From NCBI GenBank assembly GCA_017472145.1, contig JAFUQX010000069.1, forward strand, positions 1 through 64,000: a DNA stretch of 64,000 bases, given 5' to 3'. Position numbers and translations under genes: made by a program. Numbering within the stretch: position 1 is the first letter of the stretch; each line of letters starts with the position of its first letter. This stretch comes from Ruminococcus sp. Its GTDB lineage: Bacteria > Bacillota > Clostridia > Oscillospirales > Ruminococcaceae. The notes beneath the pieces were generated by a model. It was not told the origin of the DNA and did not search any database. It worked only from the letters and a program-made list of their open reading frames with translations. This document shows positions 52,261 to 61,451 of this stretch, one piece after another.

Positions 52261-53469
52261 ATGCCGATTTTAACGATATCTCAGCTGAACCGATATGTTG
52301 CATTCAAGCTGAAGGAGGACAAGGCTCTGAGCAGCCTTCTGGTGCGTGGGGAAATTTCCAATTTCACCTGCCACACTCGTTCGGGGCATTGCTATTTTAC
52401 ATTGAAGGACGGAGAAGCAGCCGTAAAGGCTGTTATGTTCCGTTCTATGGCCCAGCGTCTGCGGTTCAGACCGGCTGACGGCATGCATGTGATCGCAGCA
52501 GCGTCTGCATCCCTTTATGAAAGGGACGGAAGCTTTCAGCTGTATGTCACCGATATGCAGCAGGATGGTGTGGGGGCACAGCAGATCGCCTTTGAGCAGC
52601 TGAAGCAGAAGCTCAAAGAGATGGGCGTCTTTGACGCAGCGGCCAAGCGGCCCATTCCGCCCCATCCGAAGAAAATCGGTGTGGTCACCTCAGCCACAGG
52701 GGCCGCAGTGCATGATGTCATGCAGGTTATTGGCCGGCGCTATCCTCTGGGCACGCTGGAAATTTTCCCGGCTCAGGTTCAGGGTGAGGCTGCACCAGCT
52801 TCGATCTGCAAGGCCATCCGCCAGGCGGAAAGGGCCGGATGTGATGTGCTCATCGTAGGGCGGGGCGGAGGCTCCGCTGAGGATCTCAGTGCCTTTAATA
52901 CAGAATCTGTGGTTATGGCTGTATACCAGTGCAGCGTACCGATCATATCCGCAGTGGGTCATGAAACAGATGTGACGCTGACCGATGCCGCTGCCGATCT
53001 GCGTGCTCCGACGCCCTCTGCGGCGGCCGAGCTGGCTGTGCCCTCTGCGGAGGAAATGAAACAGCTTTTGCAGCAGAAGACAAGACAGCTTCAGCAAGCA
53101 TTTATGATGAATATGGAGCAGCGGAAAAACCGCCTGCAAAGACTGAGTGAACGTCTCTATGCAGCATCCCCTCAGCAGAAGCGTGTTCTGGCAGAGCAGC
53201 AGCTGAAAATGCTGGAAGGCCGCCTGGAACAGGCCATCAGGCTGCAAATGCAGGAGAGGGAAGCCGCCTTGCAGAAGGAAATCGCACGGCTGGACACGCT
53301 CAGCCCTCTGAAAATATTGTCACGGGGCTATGCGCTGGTATATCAGGAGGATATGCTGGTGCGGTCGGCCAGAGACGTGCAGCCGGACGAACATCTGAAG
53401 GTTCGTCTGAGTAAAGGGCAGCTGCTTGTTAAAGTATTGGAAAGAAAGGATGATCAGGATGACATTTGA
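52261..53469 (+). CDS. xseA: Exodeoxyribonuclease VII large subunit
   Basis: This 402-residue subunit has an N-terminal OB fold (LLVRGEISNFTCHTRSGHCYFTLKD), a central nuclease domain with IGVVTSATGAAVHD and VGRGGGSAEDLSAFN, and HETDVTLTD. A long helical C-terminal part follows (about 270-350). ExoVII degrades single-stranded DNA in both directions. GGAGG precedes the ATG. It overlaps xseB by 11 bases. Confidence 0.96.
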   Translation: MPILTISQLNRYVAFKLKEDKALSSLLVRGEISNFTCHTRSGHCYFTLKDGEAAVKAVMFRSMAQRLRFRPADGMHVIAAASASLYERDGSFQLYVTDMQQDGVGAQQIAFEQLKQKLKEMGVFDAAAKRPIPPHPKKIGVVTSATGAAVHDVMQVIGRRYPLGTLEIFPAQVQGEAAPASICKAIRQAERAGCDVLIVGRGGGSAEDLSAFNTESVVMAVYQCSVPIISAVGHETDVTLTDAAADLRAPTPSAAAELAVPSAEEMKQLLQQKTRQLQQAFMMNMEQRKNRLQRLSERLYAASPQQKRVLAEQQLKMLEGRLEQAIRLQMQEREAALQKEIARLDTLSPLKILSRGYALVYQEDMLVRSARDVQPDEHLKVRLSKGQLLVKVLERKDDQDDI

Positions 53470-53647
53470 GGAAAATCTCAGTGCGCTTTCTGAGATTACA
53501 AAGAAACTGGAGGAGGGTACGCTCTCTCTGGAGGAGTCAGTGGAGCTGTATCAGAAGGGTGTAGCACTTTCTGCTCAGTGCAGTCAGCAGCTGGAGCAGG
53601 CTCGCCTGAAGATTCAGGAGCATCCGGAAAAGGAGGAACAGGCATGA
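53459..53647 (+). CDS. xseB: Exodeoxyribonuclease VII small subunit
   Basis: This 62-residue helical protein has the conserved LEEGTLSLEESVELYQKGV core. It starts inside xseA and overlaps ispA by four bases. Several copies cap the large subunit in the enzyme. Confidence 0.95.
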   Translation: MTFEENLSALSEITKKLEEGTLSLEESVELYQKGVALSAQCSQQLEQARLKIQEHPEKEEQA

Positions 53648-54537
53648 ACGCAGTACATACAGAGCAGATGAAGGAAGACATTGCTTTGGTGGAGAATGCA
53701 CTGAAGAACCTGCTTTCCTATGGAGCGGATGTACAGCGCCAGGCCAGAGTCATCGATGCCATGCGCTACTCTCTGGAGGCTGGCGGCAAGCGGATCCGTC
53801 CGGTGATGGTGCTGGAATTCTGCCGCCTGTGCGGCGGCGATGTGCAAAAGGCCCTTGCGCCTGCGGCTGCACTGGAGATGATCCACACCTTCTCTCTGAT
53901 TCACGATGATCTTCCGGCGATGGATGATGATGATTACCGCCGCGGACGGAAATCCTGCCACAAGGCGTTTGACGAGGCCACAGCGATTCTGGCCGGGGAC
54001 GCTCTGTCTATTCATGCCTTTTCTGTGATTGCGGAGGATGCTTCTCTTTGTGCAGAGCAGAAGGTTCAGCTGATGCAGGTGCTGGCGGAAATGTCCGGCT
54101 ACAAGGGCATGATCGGCGGTCAGATTATAGATATGGAAAATGAACAGCGTGATGATGTGGATCTGGACAATCTCCGTGCCATGTGCGCCGGAAAGACAGG
54201 TGCGCTGATTCGCAGTGCCTGCCGCATGGGCTGTATCGCCGGCGGCGGCTCGGAGGAAATGCAGGCTCTGGCCGATCGGTATGGCGCTTGTGTGGGTCTG
54301 GCCTTCCAGATCGTAGATGATATTCTGGATGTAACCAGCACAACAGAGGTACTGGGCAAGCCTGTAGGCAGTGATGAGGCCTCCAACAAGACGACCTTTG
54401 TTACGCTCATGGGCATTGAAAAGGCGCAGGAGCTGGCTGGTGCGCTGACGGAGGAAGCGATTCAGATCCTGAAGCAGTTCAGCGGGCATGAATTTTTAAC
54501 AGATTTGACGCACGATTTGCTGGTGCGAGTAAAATAA
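53644..54537 (+). CDS. ispA: Farnesyl diphosphate synthase
   Basis: This 297-residue prenyl transferase joins isopentenyl diphosphate to dimethylallyl and geranyl diphosphate. The first Asp-rich motif is DDLPAMDDDDYRRG and the second is DDILD. GGKRIRP near 42-48 binds diphosphate. It supplies C15 units for undecaprenol and menaquinone, and sits beside dxs, which feeds the same pathway. GGAGG precedes the ATG. Confidence 0.95.
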   Translation: MNAVHTEQMKEDIALVENALKNLLSYGADVQRQARVIDAMRYSLEAGGKRIRPVMVLEFCRLCGGDVQKALAPAAALEMIHTFSLIHDDLPAMDDDDYRRGRKSCHKAFDEATAILAGDALSIHAFSVIAEDASLCAEQKVQLMQVLAEMSGYKGMIGGQIIDMENEQRDDVDLDNLRAMCAGKTGALIRSACRMGCIAGGGSEEMQALADRYGACVGLAFQIVDDILDVTSTTEVLGKPVGSDEASNKTTFVTLMGIEKAQELAGALTEEAIQILKQFSGHEFLTDLTHDLLVRVK

Positions 54538-54573
54538 GGGGAAAGCGGCTGTTTTGCCGTTAAAAGAAAGAGT

Positions 54574-56490
54574 ATGAAAACAACAGATGGGAAAAAGTCC
54601 CTTCCAAACAGAACGGGTCTGCTGGAAACGCTGCATCTGCCGGGGGATGTAAAAAAGCTCAGCCCTCAGCAGTGTCAGGTACTGTGTCAGGAGATCCGCA
54701 ATAAGCTGATTTCCACAGTATCCAGGACAGGCGGCCATCTGGCTTCCAATCTGGGCGTGGTGGAGCTGACAGTGTCGCTGCACCGTATATTTGATTCGCC
54801 CAAGGACCAGTTTGTCTGGGATGTAGGACATCAATGCTATACACATAAATTGCTGACGGGACGTCTGGCAAGTTTTGACACGCTGCGGCAGGAGGGCGGT
54901 ATTTCCGGTTTCCCCAAGCCCACAGAGTCGGAGCACGACTCTTTTATCAGCGGTCACAGCAGCACAGCCATTTCCGTTGCGGCCGGTATTGCAGAAGCCA
55001 ACCGGCTCAGAGGCAGCCAGCATCACACCATTGCCATTGTCGGAGATGGTGCGATGACAGGCGGTCTTACTTATGAGGGGTTGAACAATGCCGGCAAGGT
55101 AAAGGACAGCCGGCTTATTGTCATCCTCAATGATAATGAAATGTCCATTTCAAAGAATGTAGGCGCTCTGGCCAAATATCTCGGCTCGATCCGCGGGTCG
55201 GAGAACTATGTCAAAACGAAAAAGCGTGTGGAGCGAAAGCTCAACAGCAGTGCCATCGGTGTGCCGGTAGCCAGGTTTATCAAAAGCTCCAAGGATGTTC
55301 TGCGTGAAACCGTATTTCGTGCGGCTACCATGTTTGAGGATCTGGGCTTTGTGTATCTCGGTCCGGTGGATGGTCACAATGTAGAGGAGCTGGACGAGGT
55401 TCTGCTGGCCGCCAAGAGCTATGAATGTCCGGTTCTGATCCATGTGAATACAGTAAAGGGACGGGGCTATAAGCCTTCGGAGAACAATCCGGGCGAGTAC
55501 CACGGTGTATCCCGGTTTAATATAGAGACAGGCAATCCGGAGGTTTCCGGCAAGGATACCTTCTCGGATGTATTTGGAAAATATCTGGTGCAGGCGGCCA
55601 AAAAGGATGAGACCGTCTGTGCGATTACCGCAGCCATGGAGCATGGAACGGGGCTGCATCATTTTGCACGGGCCTTCCCCAAGCGGTATTATGACGTGGG
55701 AATCGCAGAGCAGCATGCTGTGACCTATGCAGCTGCTCTGGCCAAGCAGGGATTTCTGCCTGTATTTGCTGTGTATTCCTCCTTCCTTCAGCGTGCCTAT
55801 GATCAGCTTATACATGACGTGGCGATCAGCCGTGCGCATGTGGTATTGGGAATCGACCGGGCCGGCGTTGTAGGCGAGGACGGCGAGACACATCATGGAT
55901 TATTTGACGTTTCCTTCCTGAGTAGCGTGCCCAACACGACGATCTATGCGCCATCCTGCTATGATGAGCTGCACCTGTGCATGAACCGGGCTATGTATGA
56001 GGATACAGGCCTGGCCTGTGTGCGTTATCCCAGAGGTGCAGACCGGACGAAATTTGACAAGACCGCTCTGAATGCGGACTATACCCATATTGCAGGAAAG
56101 AAGACAGATACGCTGCTCATTTCCTATGGACGGATCTATGATCACCTGTATCAGGCGCACAGCAGGGCAGAGCAGGAGGAGATGCATTGTGATATGCTGA
56201 AGCTGACACGGATTTTCCCCATTGACCAGATGATCGTATCTATTGCTCAGTCTTATGCGAATATTATCTTCTTTGAGGAAGCATACTATCATGGCAGTAT
56301 TTCCCAGCAGCTGGGAGCCCTTTTGCTGGAAAGCGGCTATCAGGGCCGGTACAGATCCATCGCCCCGAAAACGTTTATTGCACAGGCCTCTATGGATTCC
56401 CAGTTTGAGCAGATCGGCCTGAGTGTAAATGCCATGCTGAAAACCATCCGTGCGGTATGCGGAAAGGATAAAGAAAATGGCACGGCTTGA
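54574..56490 (+). CDS. dxs: 1-deoxy-D-xylulose-5-phosphate synthase
   Basis: This 638-residue enzyme condenses pyruvate and glyceraldehyde 3-phosphate in the first step of the non-mevalonate isoprenoid pathway. Thiamine-diphosphate binding is shown by GDGAMTGGLTYEGLNNAG and the downstream NDN. The transketolase domain has DRAGVVGEDGETHHG and AEQHAVTYAA. It shares the operon with ispA. Its 3' end overlaps tlyA by 14 bases. The ribosome site is weak. Confidence 0.96.
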   Translation: MKTTDGKKSLPNRTGLLETLHLPGDVKKLSPQQCQVLCQEIRNKLISTVSRTGGHLASNLGVVELTVSLHRIFDSPKDQFVWDVGHQCYTHKLLTGRLASFDTLRQEGGISGFPKPTESEHDSFISGHSSTAISVAAGIAEANRLRGSQHHTIAIVGDGAMTGGLTYEGLNNAGKVKDSRLIVILNDNEMSISKNVGALAKYLGSIRGSENYVKTKKRVERKLNSSAIGVPVARFIKSSKDVLRETVFRAATMFEDLGFVYLGPVDGHNVEELDEVLLAAKSYECPVLIHVNTVKGRGYKPSENNPGEYHGVSRFNIETGNPEVSGKDTFSDVFGKYLVQAAKKDETVCAITAAMEHGTGLHHFARAFPKRYYDVGIAEQHAVTYAAALAKQGFLPVFAVYSSFLQRAYDQLIHDVAISRAHVVLGIDRAGVVGEDGETHHGLFDVSFLSSVPNTTIYAPSCYDELHLCMNRAMYEDTGLACVRYPRGADRTKFDKTALNADYTHIAGKKTDTLLISYGRIYDHLYQAHSRAEQEEMHCDMLKLTRIFPIDQMIVSIAQSYANIIFFEEAYYHGSISQQLGALLLESGYQGRYRSIAPKTFIAQASMDSQFEQIGLSVNAMLKTIRAVCGKDKENGTA

Positions 56491-57265
56491 TGTTGCGCTG
56501 ATCGAAAGAGGACTTGCGCCCAGTCGGGCCCGGGCCCAGGAGCTGATTGCCGGAGAGCAGATCTATGTAGACGGTCAGGTCTGCACCAAGGCCTCAAAGC
56601 AGGTAAGTGAGGACATGGAGATCACCATGATCGGCAGCGGTCTTGCCTATGTAGGGCGGGGCGGTCTGAAGCTGGAAAAGGCACTGACGCTGTGCGGCAT
56701 TCCGCTTAACGGCTGTGTGTGCATGGACATTGGTGCGTCTACAGGCGGTTTTACGGACTGCATGCTCCAGCGTGGGGCGTCCAGGGTCTATGCGGTGGAT
56801 GTGGGACACGATCAGCTGGCGCAGTCTCTCCGGGAAAATCCAAGTGTAGTGAATCTGGAGGGAACGGATATCCGCACGCTTCCGGAGGAGAGGATCACAG
56901 AGCCGATTGATTTTATATCTGTGGATGTTTCCTTTATTTCCCTGCGGCTGATCCTGCCTCATGTGGTGCGGTTTCTCCGGGAAGACGGAACAGCGGCTCT
57001 GCTCATCAAGCCCCAGTTTGAAGCCGGAAAAGAGAATATCGGCAAGCATGGTCTTGTAAAATCCCAGAAGGCGCACATCCGTGTACTGGAATCGCTTTTG
57101 CAGGCGTTTTCGTCAAGCGGTCTTTCTCTGCGGTATCTGTGTCCATCTCCCATCCGGGGCGGTACAGGGAATATCGAGTATCTGGCTGTGGTGAAGCGAA
57201 GCGGAGAGCAGCCTATAGCAGCAGATATCCACAGGATCACAATGGAGGCCTTTGCACAGAAATAG
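56477..57265 (+). CDS. tlyA: TlyA-family rRNA 2'-O-methyltransferase
   Basis: This 262-residue protein has an N-terminal S4 RNA-binding domain (ARLDVALIERGLAPSRARAQ) and an FtsJ-like Rossmann methyltransferase domain (MDIGASTGGFTDCMLQRGA; later DFISVDVSFISLRLILP). Family members methylate the ribose of cytidines in 16S and 23S rRNA; this clade is the common Firmicute YqxC type. AAGGAT lies before the ATG at 56477, which falls inside dxs. Confidence 0.93.
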   Translation: MARLDVALIERGLAPSRARAQELIAGEQIYVDGQVCTKASKQVSEDMEITMIGSGLAYVGRGGLKLEKALTLCGIPLNGCVCMDIGASTGGFTDCMLQRGASRVYAVDVGHDQLAQSLRENPSVVNLEGTDIRTLPEERITEPIDFISVDVSFISLRLILPHVVRFLREDGTAALLIKPQFEAGKENIGKHGLVKSQKAHIRVLESLLQAFSSSGLSLRYLCPSPIRGGTGNIEYLAVVKRSGEQPIAADIHRITMEAFAQK

Positions 57266-57284
57266 CAGATGAAGGAGCATACAG

Positions 57285-58181
57285 ATGAAGGCGGTTATAT
57301 TCCCGAATTTACAGAAGGTCAATGCGCTTTCCTGTGCACGGAGCGTGTGCGATCTATTATATCAGAATGAGTTTGAGGTCATTGCCGATCCTCAGCATCA
57401 GGCCTTGTTTTATGATAAGTCCTTTGTGCAGTATATGCCCTTTGAGCAGGCGGCCAAGGAGGCTGATTTTGCCTTTGCTATCGGCGGAGACGGTACGATC
57501 CTGCGCTGTGCCAAGGAGCTGATCGGCTCGGAGACAAAGCTTCTGGGTATCAATACAGGGCATCTGGGCTTCATGGCCTCTATGGAGCCTGTGCAGCTGC
57601 ATGAGATTTCCCGTCTGCGGACAGGGGACTATCGTGTTTCCAGACGAATGATGCTCTGCGGCGATCTGACAGATGAAAAGGGCTATGTTTTCCAGCATTT
57701 TACCGCTTTGAATGATATCGTGATGGCACGGCAGTTTGCCCGTGTGATCGACTTTTCCGTATACCGGAATGAGGTCTTGCTTGGACAATATCGTGCAGAT
57801 GGTGCGATTTTCAGCACGCCTACAGGCTCTACCGCCTATGCGCTTTCCGCAGGCGGTTCGGTCATCGAGCCGGAGTTTTCCTGTATCGGGTTTACGCTGG
57901 TGTGTCCGCATTCTCTGGCTACACGGCCTATATTATTTTCGCCGGAAAGCCGTCTTTGTGTACGCCTGGCCGGACAGGATGCCCACGAGGTCTATATTTC
58001 CTCCGACGGCGAAACACCTGTGCCCTTCGACCCGCACCAGCAGCTGACGATCTATCGTTCCGAGCATACCATTCAGCTGGTGGATCTGAGCGGGAATACC
58101 TTCTTTGATTCGCTCAACCGGAAAATGACTCATTCCCTGAAGGGAAACGGAGGCTTTGAAAACAGCGGAGGTTGTTTATGA
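57285..58181 (+). CDS. nadK: NAD kinase
   Basis: This 298-residue kinase makes NADP from NAD and ATP. The GGDGTILRCAKEL motif binds the phosphate donor and the glycine-rich PTGSTAYALSAGG segment binds NAD. AAGGAG lies before the ATG. It is followed by argR with a four-base overlap. Confidence 0.95.
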   Translation: MKAVIFPNLQKVNALSCARSVCDLLYQNEFEVIADPQHQALFYDKSFVQYMPFEQAAKEADFAFAIGGDGTILRCAKELIGSETKLLGINTGHLGFMASMEPVQLHEISRLRTGDYRVSRRMMLCGDLTDEKGYVFQHFTALNDIVMARQFARVIDFSVYRNEVLLGQYRADGAIFSTPTGSTAYALSAGGSVIEPEFSCIGFTLVCPHSLATRPILFSPESRLCVRLAGQDAHEVYISSDGETPVPFDPHQQLTIYRSEHTIQLVDLSGNTFFDSLNRKMTHSLKGNGGFENSGGCL

Positions 58182-58627
58182 AAAAAGATCGACACGCACT
58201 GATTCTGCGGCTGATTGCCGAAAATGAGGTGCGTACACAGGATGATTTACAGAAGCTCCTTCTGATGCAGGGGGTGGAGGTCACACAGGCCACCCTGTCC
58301 CGTGATATTCATGAGCTGAAGCTGACCAAGCAGCATATCGGCGGAAAATTCCGCTATGTCCGGCCGGGAGCGCCTGCGGTTACTGACGGAATTATCCGTG
58401 AGGCCGTGCTAGATGCGGATCATGCCGGTCATATGGCGGTGATCCATTGCCGTCCGGGTATGGCGCAGGCGGCCTGTGCGGCGCTGGATGCCATGCGTAA
58501 AAGTGAGATCGTGGGGACGATCGCAGGAGATGATACGATATTTGTCCTCATGCGGGCCGAGCAGCAGGCTGCGGACCTGGCCGCACAGTTCAAGGCGGGA
58601 AGTCCTGGTGAGATGGAGAGAGATTGA
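58178..58627 (+). CDS. argR: Arginine repressor ArgR/AhrC
   Basis: This 149-residue repressor has an N-terminal winged helix (TQDDLQKLLLMQGVEVTQATLSRDI) and a C-terminal domain that binds arginine and forms hexamers (GTIAGDDTIFVLMR). It would control arginine synthesis and breakdown genes elsewhere. The nadK-argR-recN order is typical of Firmicutes. GGAGG precedes the ATG; a TTG two codons upstream is less likely. Confidence 0.95.
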   Translation: MKKDRHALILRLIAENEVRTQDDLQKLLLMQGVEVTQATLSRDIHELKLTKQHIGGKFRYVRPGAPAVTDGIIREAVLDADHAGHMAVIHCRPGMAQAACAALDAMRKSEIVGTIAGDDTIFVLMRAEQQAADLAAQFKAGSPGEMERD

Positions 58628-58638
58628 GGCGATTTTCT

Positions 58639-60309
58639 ATGTTGACTGAATTGTATATTGAAAATCTGGCTGTTATAGAAAAGGCACGGATTCCCTTTTC
58701 CGGACGATTCAATGTATTCACCGGTGAGACGGGTGCCGGTAAGTCGATTCTGATCCACGGAATCAATGCGGTTCTGGGACAGCGAGTGACAAAGGATGTG
58801 GTTCGAACCGGATGCAGTAAGGCTGTGGTTTCTGCATTGTTTCAGAATATCAGTCCCAATGTAAAGCAGGTGCTGGAGGAGCTGGGAATGGAAGCAGAGG
58901 ACGAGCTGCTCCTGACCCGTGAGATATTTGCTGACGGCGGCAGCAGCGCACGCATCAATCACAAGACGGCTACGGTCAGTGCCATGCGCCGGCTGGGTGA
59001 GCTGCTCATTGACATTCACGGACAGCATGACACGCAGATCCTCATGTCCTCTGACCAGCATATGCAGATGATCGACCGGTTCGGAGGAGACGATTCCCTT
59101 TTGCTTTCCTATCAGGAGAGCTTTCGTACATTGCAGAAAAAGGCAAAGCGTCTGAGTGTTCTTGTAAAGCAGGCGCAGGAGCAGCAGCAGAAAGCGGAGT
59201 ATCTGAAAACGCTTGTGGCTGACGTGGAGCGAGTTGGCCTGAAGATGGGCGAGGAGGATGCCATTGCCAGCGCACTGGAGCGTCTGGAACAGTCGGAGAG
59301 TATTGTTTCGGCCATCCGCAGTGCTGCTGCGGCCCTGGATAATGAAAACGGTCTGAATGCAGTCACGCTTATCCGGGAGGCCCAGGATGAGCTGGATCGT
59401 CACATGGAGCTTTTGCCGGAAGCAGAAAATGTCTGCCAGCGGCTGAAAACGGCAGAGCTGGAGATCATGGATATTTCCGATACACTTCGTGCACTTTCAG
59501 AGGAGATGGAGCTGGATGAGATGAAGCTGGCCAGGCTTCAGAGCCGGAGTGCGGCCATCCGGGAGCTGACCCGTTCCTATGTCTGCACCGGAGATGAGCT
59601 GGTGCAGAGATGTGCCGAGGCAAAGGACGCTCTGCGCAGTCTTCAGAATCATACAGAGGAGATCGAGCAGCTGCGCCGGGAAAAGAGTCGGCTTCTGACA
59701 GAGGTTTCCGATCGGGCCAAGGCTCTGAGCAGCTGGCGTCTGGAGACAGCAGAGCGGTTTACCGCATCGGTCTGCGAGCAGCTTCAGTTTCTGGATATGC
59801 CTGGTGTGCGTCTTGCGGTGTCCCACAGCGTGGGGAAGCTGACGATTCAGGGTATGGATCGGATGGAGCTGATGATCTCCGCCAACCGGGGAGAATCCCT
59901 GAAGCCCCTGGCCAGGATCGCATCCGGCGGTGAGCTTTCCCGAATTATGCTTGCACTGAAATGTGTCATTGCCGATCTGGACAGCATTCCAACCATGATA
60001 TTTGATGAAATTGATACGGGTGTCAGCGGACGTGCAGCCCAGAAGATCGGCATCAAGCTGGAGGAGCTGGGGCGTGTGCGGCAGGTTCTGTGTGTGACCC
60101 ATCTTTCCCAGATCGCACTGATGGCGGACCATCATCTGATGATTGAGAAGACGGTAGAAAATGACCGCACCTCTACCAAGGTGATGCCGCTGGATTTCGA
60201 GGGCCGTGCCAGGGAAATTGCCCGCATTATGTGCGGGGAGCCGCCCAGTGATCTGATTCTGGCTAGTGCAAGGGATGAACTGCGCAAGCAGCATCCGGAT
60301 TTAAAGTGA
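58639..60309 (+). CDS. recN: DNA repair protein RecN
   Basis: This 556-residue SMC-like ATPase acts in double-strand break repair. The N-terminal Walker A is GETGAGKSILI. Two coiled-coil arms (about 150-200 and 250-370) join a Walker B region with SGGELSRIMLALK and IFDEIDTGVSG. The start at 58639 follows GAGG. It is the last gene of the nusB operon; an imperfect terminator follows. Confidence 0.96.
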   Translation: MLTELYIENLAVIEKARIPFSGRFNVFTGETGAGKSILIHGINAVLGQRVTKDVVRTGCSKAVVSALFQNISPNVKQVLEELGMEAEDELLLTREIFADGGSSARINHKTATVSAMRRLGELLIDIHGQHDTQILMSSDQHMQMIDRFGGDDSLLLSYQESFRTLQKKAKRLSVLVKQAQEQQQKAEYLKTLVADVERVGLKMGEEDAIASALERLEQSESIVSAIRSAAAALDNENGLNAVTLIREAQDELDRHMELLPEAENVCQRLKTAELEIMDISDTLRALSEEMELDEMKLARLQSRSAAIRELTRSYVCTGDELVQRCAEAKDALRSLQNHTEEIEQLRREKSRLLTEVSDRAKALSSWRLETAERFTASVCEQLQFLDMPGVRLAVSHSVGKLTIQGMDRMELMISANRGESLKPLARIASGGELSRIMLALKCVIADLDSIPTMIFDEIDTGVSGRAAQKIGIKLEELGRVRQVLCVTHLSQIALMADHHLMIEKTVENDRTSTKVMPLDFEGRAREIARIMCGEPPSDLILASARDELRKQHPDLK

Positions 60310-60332
60310 TTGGAAAAGATCATAAACAGAAA

Positions 60333-60368
60333 CAACCATTTCTTCCCAGGAAGAGGTGGTTGCTTTGA
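60333..60368 (+). terminator. Terminator of the nusB-recN operon
   Basis: CAACCATTTCTTC pairs with GAAGAGGTGGTTG (two G-U pairs) around a CCAG loop, followed by CTTTGATTTTC. The tail is weak, so some read-through into azlC is likely. Confidence 0.6.
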
Positions 60369-60391
60369 TTTTCAGAAAGAGGTGTTTTCAT

Positions 60392-61105
60392 ATGAGATTG
60401 TGCTTTCGGAGAGGATTGATTCACGGCGTACCCATTGCGCTGGGATATTTTTCGGTCTCCTTTGGCTTTGGAATTATGGCTGTGCGGGCCGGACTATCGA
60501 TATTTGAGGCTGTATGTATCTCCATGACCAATCTGACATCGGCCGGACAAGCAGCTGGTGTGTCTATCATAGCGGCCTGCGGAAGCTATCTGGAAATGGC
60601 CATTACCCAACTTGTCATCAATATCCGTTATGCGCTCATGGGGCTGTCTCTTTCTCAGAAGCTGGATCGCTCCTTCAATACACCCAGGCGGCTGATCGTA
60701 TCCTTTGGTATAACAGATGAGATTTTCGCCATGGCTGCTGCTCAGCCGGTAAAGCTGACGCCGCGCTATATGTATGGTCTGATCGTCATTGCCTTCCTGG
60801 GATGGAGCGGCGGAACACTTCTGGGAGCAGTGGCTGGTGATATCCTGCCGGAGAACATAACCGATGCAATGGGCATTGTGCTGTACGGCATGTTCCTGGC
60901 GATCATCATTCCGGCGGCCAGGCAGGAGCGCAGTGTGCTGGCGGTCATCCTGATTGCAGCCTTTTGCAGCATTGTGCTTTATTATGCGGTTCCGGCCCTC
61001 AGCGGTGGATTTGCTGTGATTATCAGTGCCGTGATTGCGGCGGCCATTGCAGCGGTGCTGTTTCCTGTACCGGATGAAGAAGAAGGGGAGGCAGTCAAGT
61101 CATGA
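60392..61105 (+). CDS. azlC: AzlC-family branched-chain amino acid exporter subunit
   Basis: This 237-residue protein has about six to seven membrane segments. It has the AzlC hallmarks GVPIALGYFSVSFGFGIMA near the start and a FTNLTSAGQ-type (here MTNLTSAGQAAG) motif. With AzlD it forms a LIV-E type exporter of branched-chain amino acids. The start follows GAGGTG; longer frames lack a ribosome site. The azlD start overlaps its stop by four bases. Confidence 0.93.
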   Translation: MRLCFRRGLIHGVPIALGYFSVSFGFGIMAVRAGLSIFEAVCISMTNLTSAGQAAGVSIIAACGSYLEMAITQLVINIRYALMGLSLSQKLDRSFNTPRRLIVSFGITDEIFAMAAAQPVKLTPRYMYGLIVIAFLGWSGGTLLGAVAGDILPENITDAMGIVLYGMFLAIIIPAARQERSVLAVILIAAFCSIVLYYAVPALSGGFAVIISAVIAAAIAAVLFPVPDEEEGEAVKS

Positions 61106-61401
61106 GTGTTGCGATCTACATAGCAATTATGGCAGGCGTGACCTATCTGGTGCGCATGATTCCTTTCACGCTGATGCGAAAAAAAATCCAGTCCCGTTTC
61201 CTGCGCAGCTTTCTGCATTACATTCCCTATGCAGTGCTGAGTGCCATGACCCTTCCGGCGATTTTCTACTCCACAGGGAACATGATCACCTCCATTGCAG
61301 GAACGATTGTGGCGGTCGTGCTGGCTTACCTGAATCTGCCGCTGATCGTGGTAGCCCTGGCGGCCTCGGGTGCAGCATTTCTGACCGGACTCTTTCTATA
61401 G
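61102..61401 (+). CDS. azlD: AzlD-family exporter subunit
   Basis: This 99-residue protein has four membrane segments, with the conserved TYLVRMIPFTLMRKK start and FLHYIPYAVLSAM motif. It is the partner of AzlC and is coupled to it by ATGA. Confidence 0.93.
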   Translation: MSVAIYIAIMAGVTYLVRMIPFTLMRKKIQSRFLRSFLHYIPYAVLSAMTLPAIFYSTGNMITSIAGTIVAVVLAYLNLPLIVVALAASGAAFLTGLFL

Positions 61402-61407
61402 TACAAC

Positions 61408-61442
61408 AAAAGGTCTGACTCCGTTTGGAATCAGACCTTTTT
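61408..61442. terminator. Bidirectional terminator between azlD and the dockerin gene
   Basis: AAAAGGTCTGA and TCAGACCTTTT form an 11-bp perfect stem with T-tails on both strands. It ends both convergent transcripts. Confidence 0.88.
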
Positions 61443-61451
61443 GCATTTCAT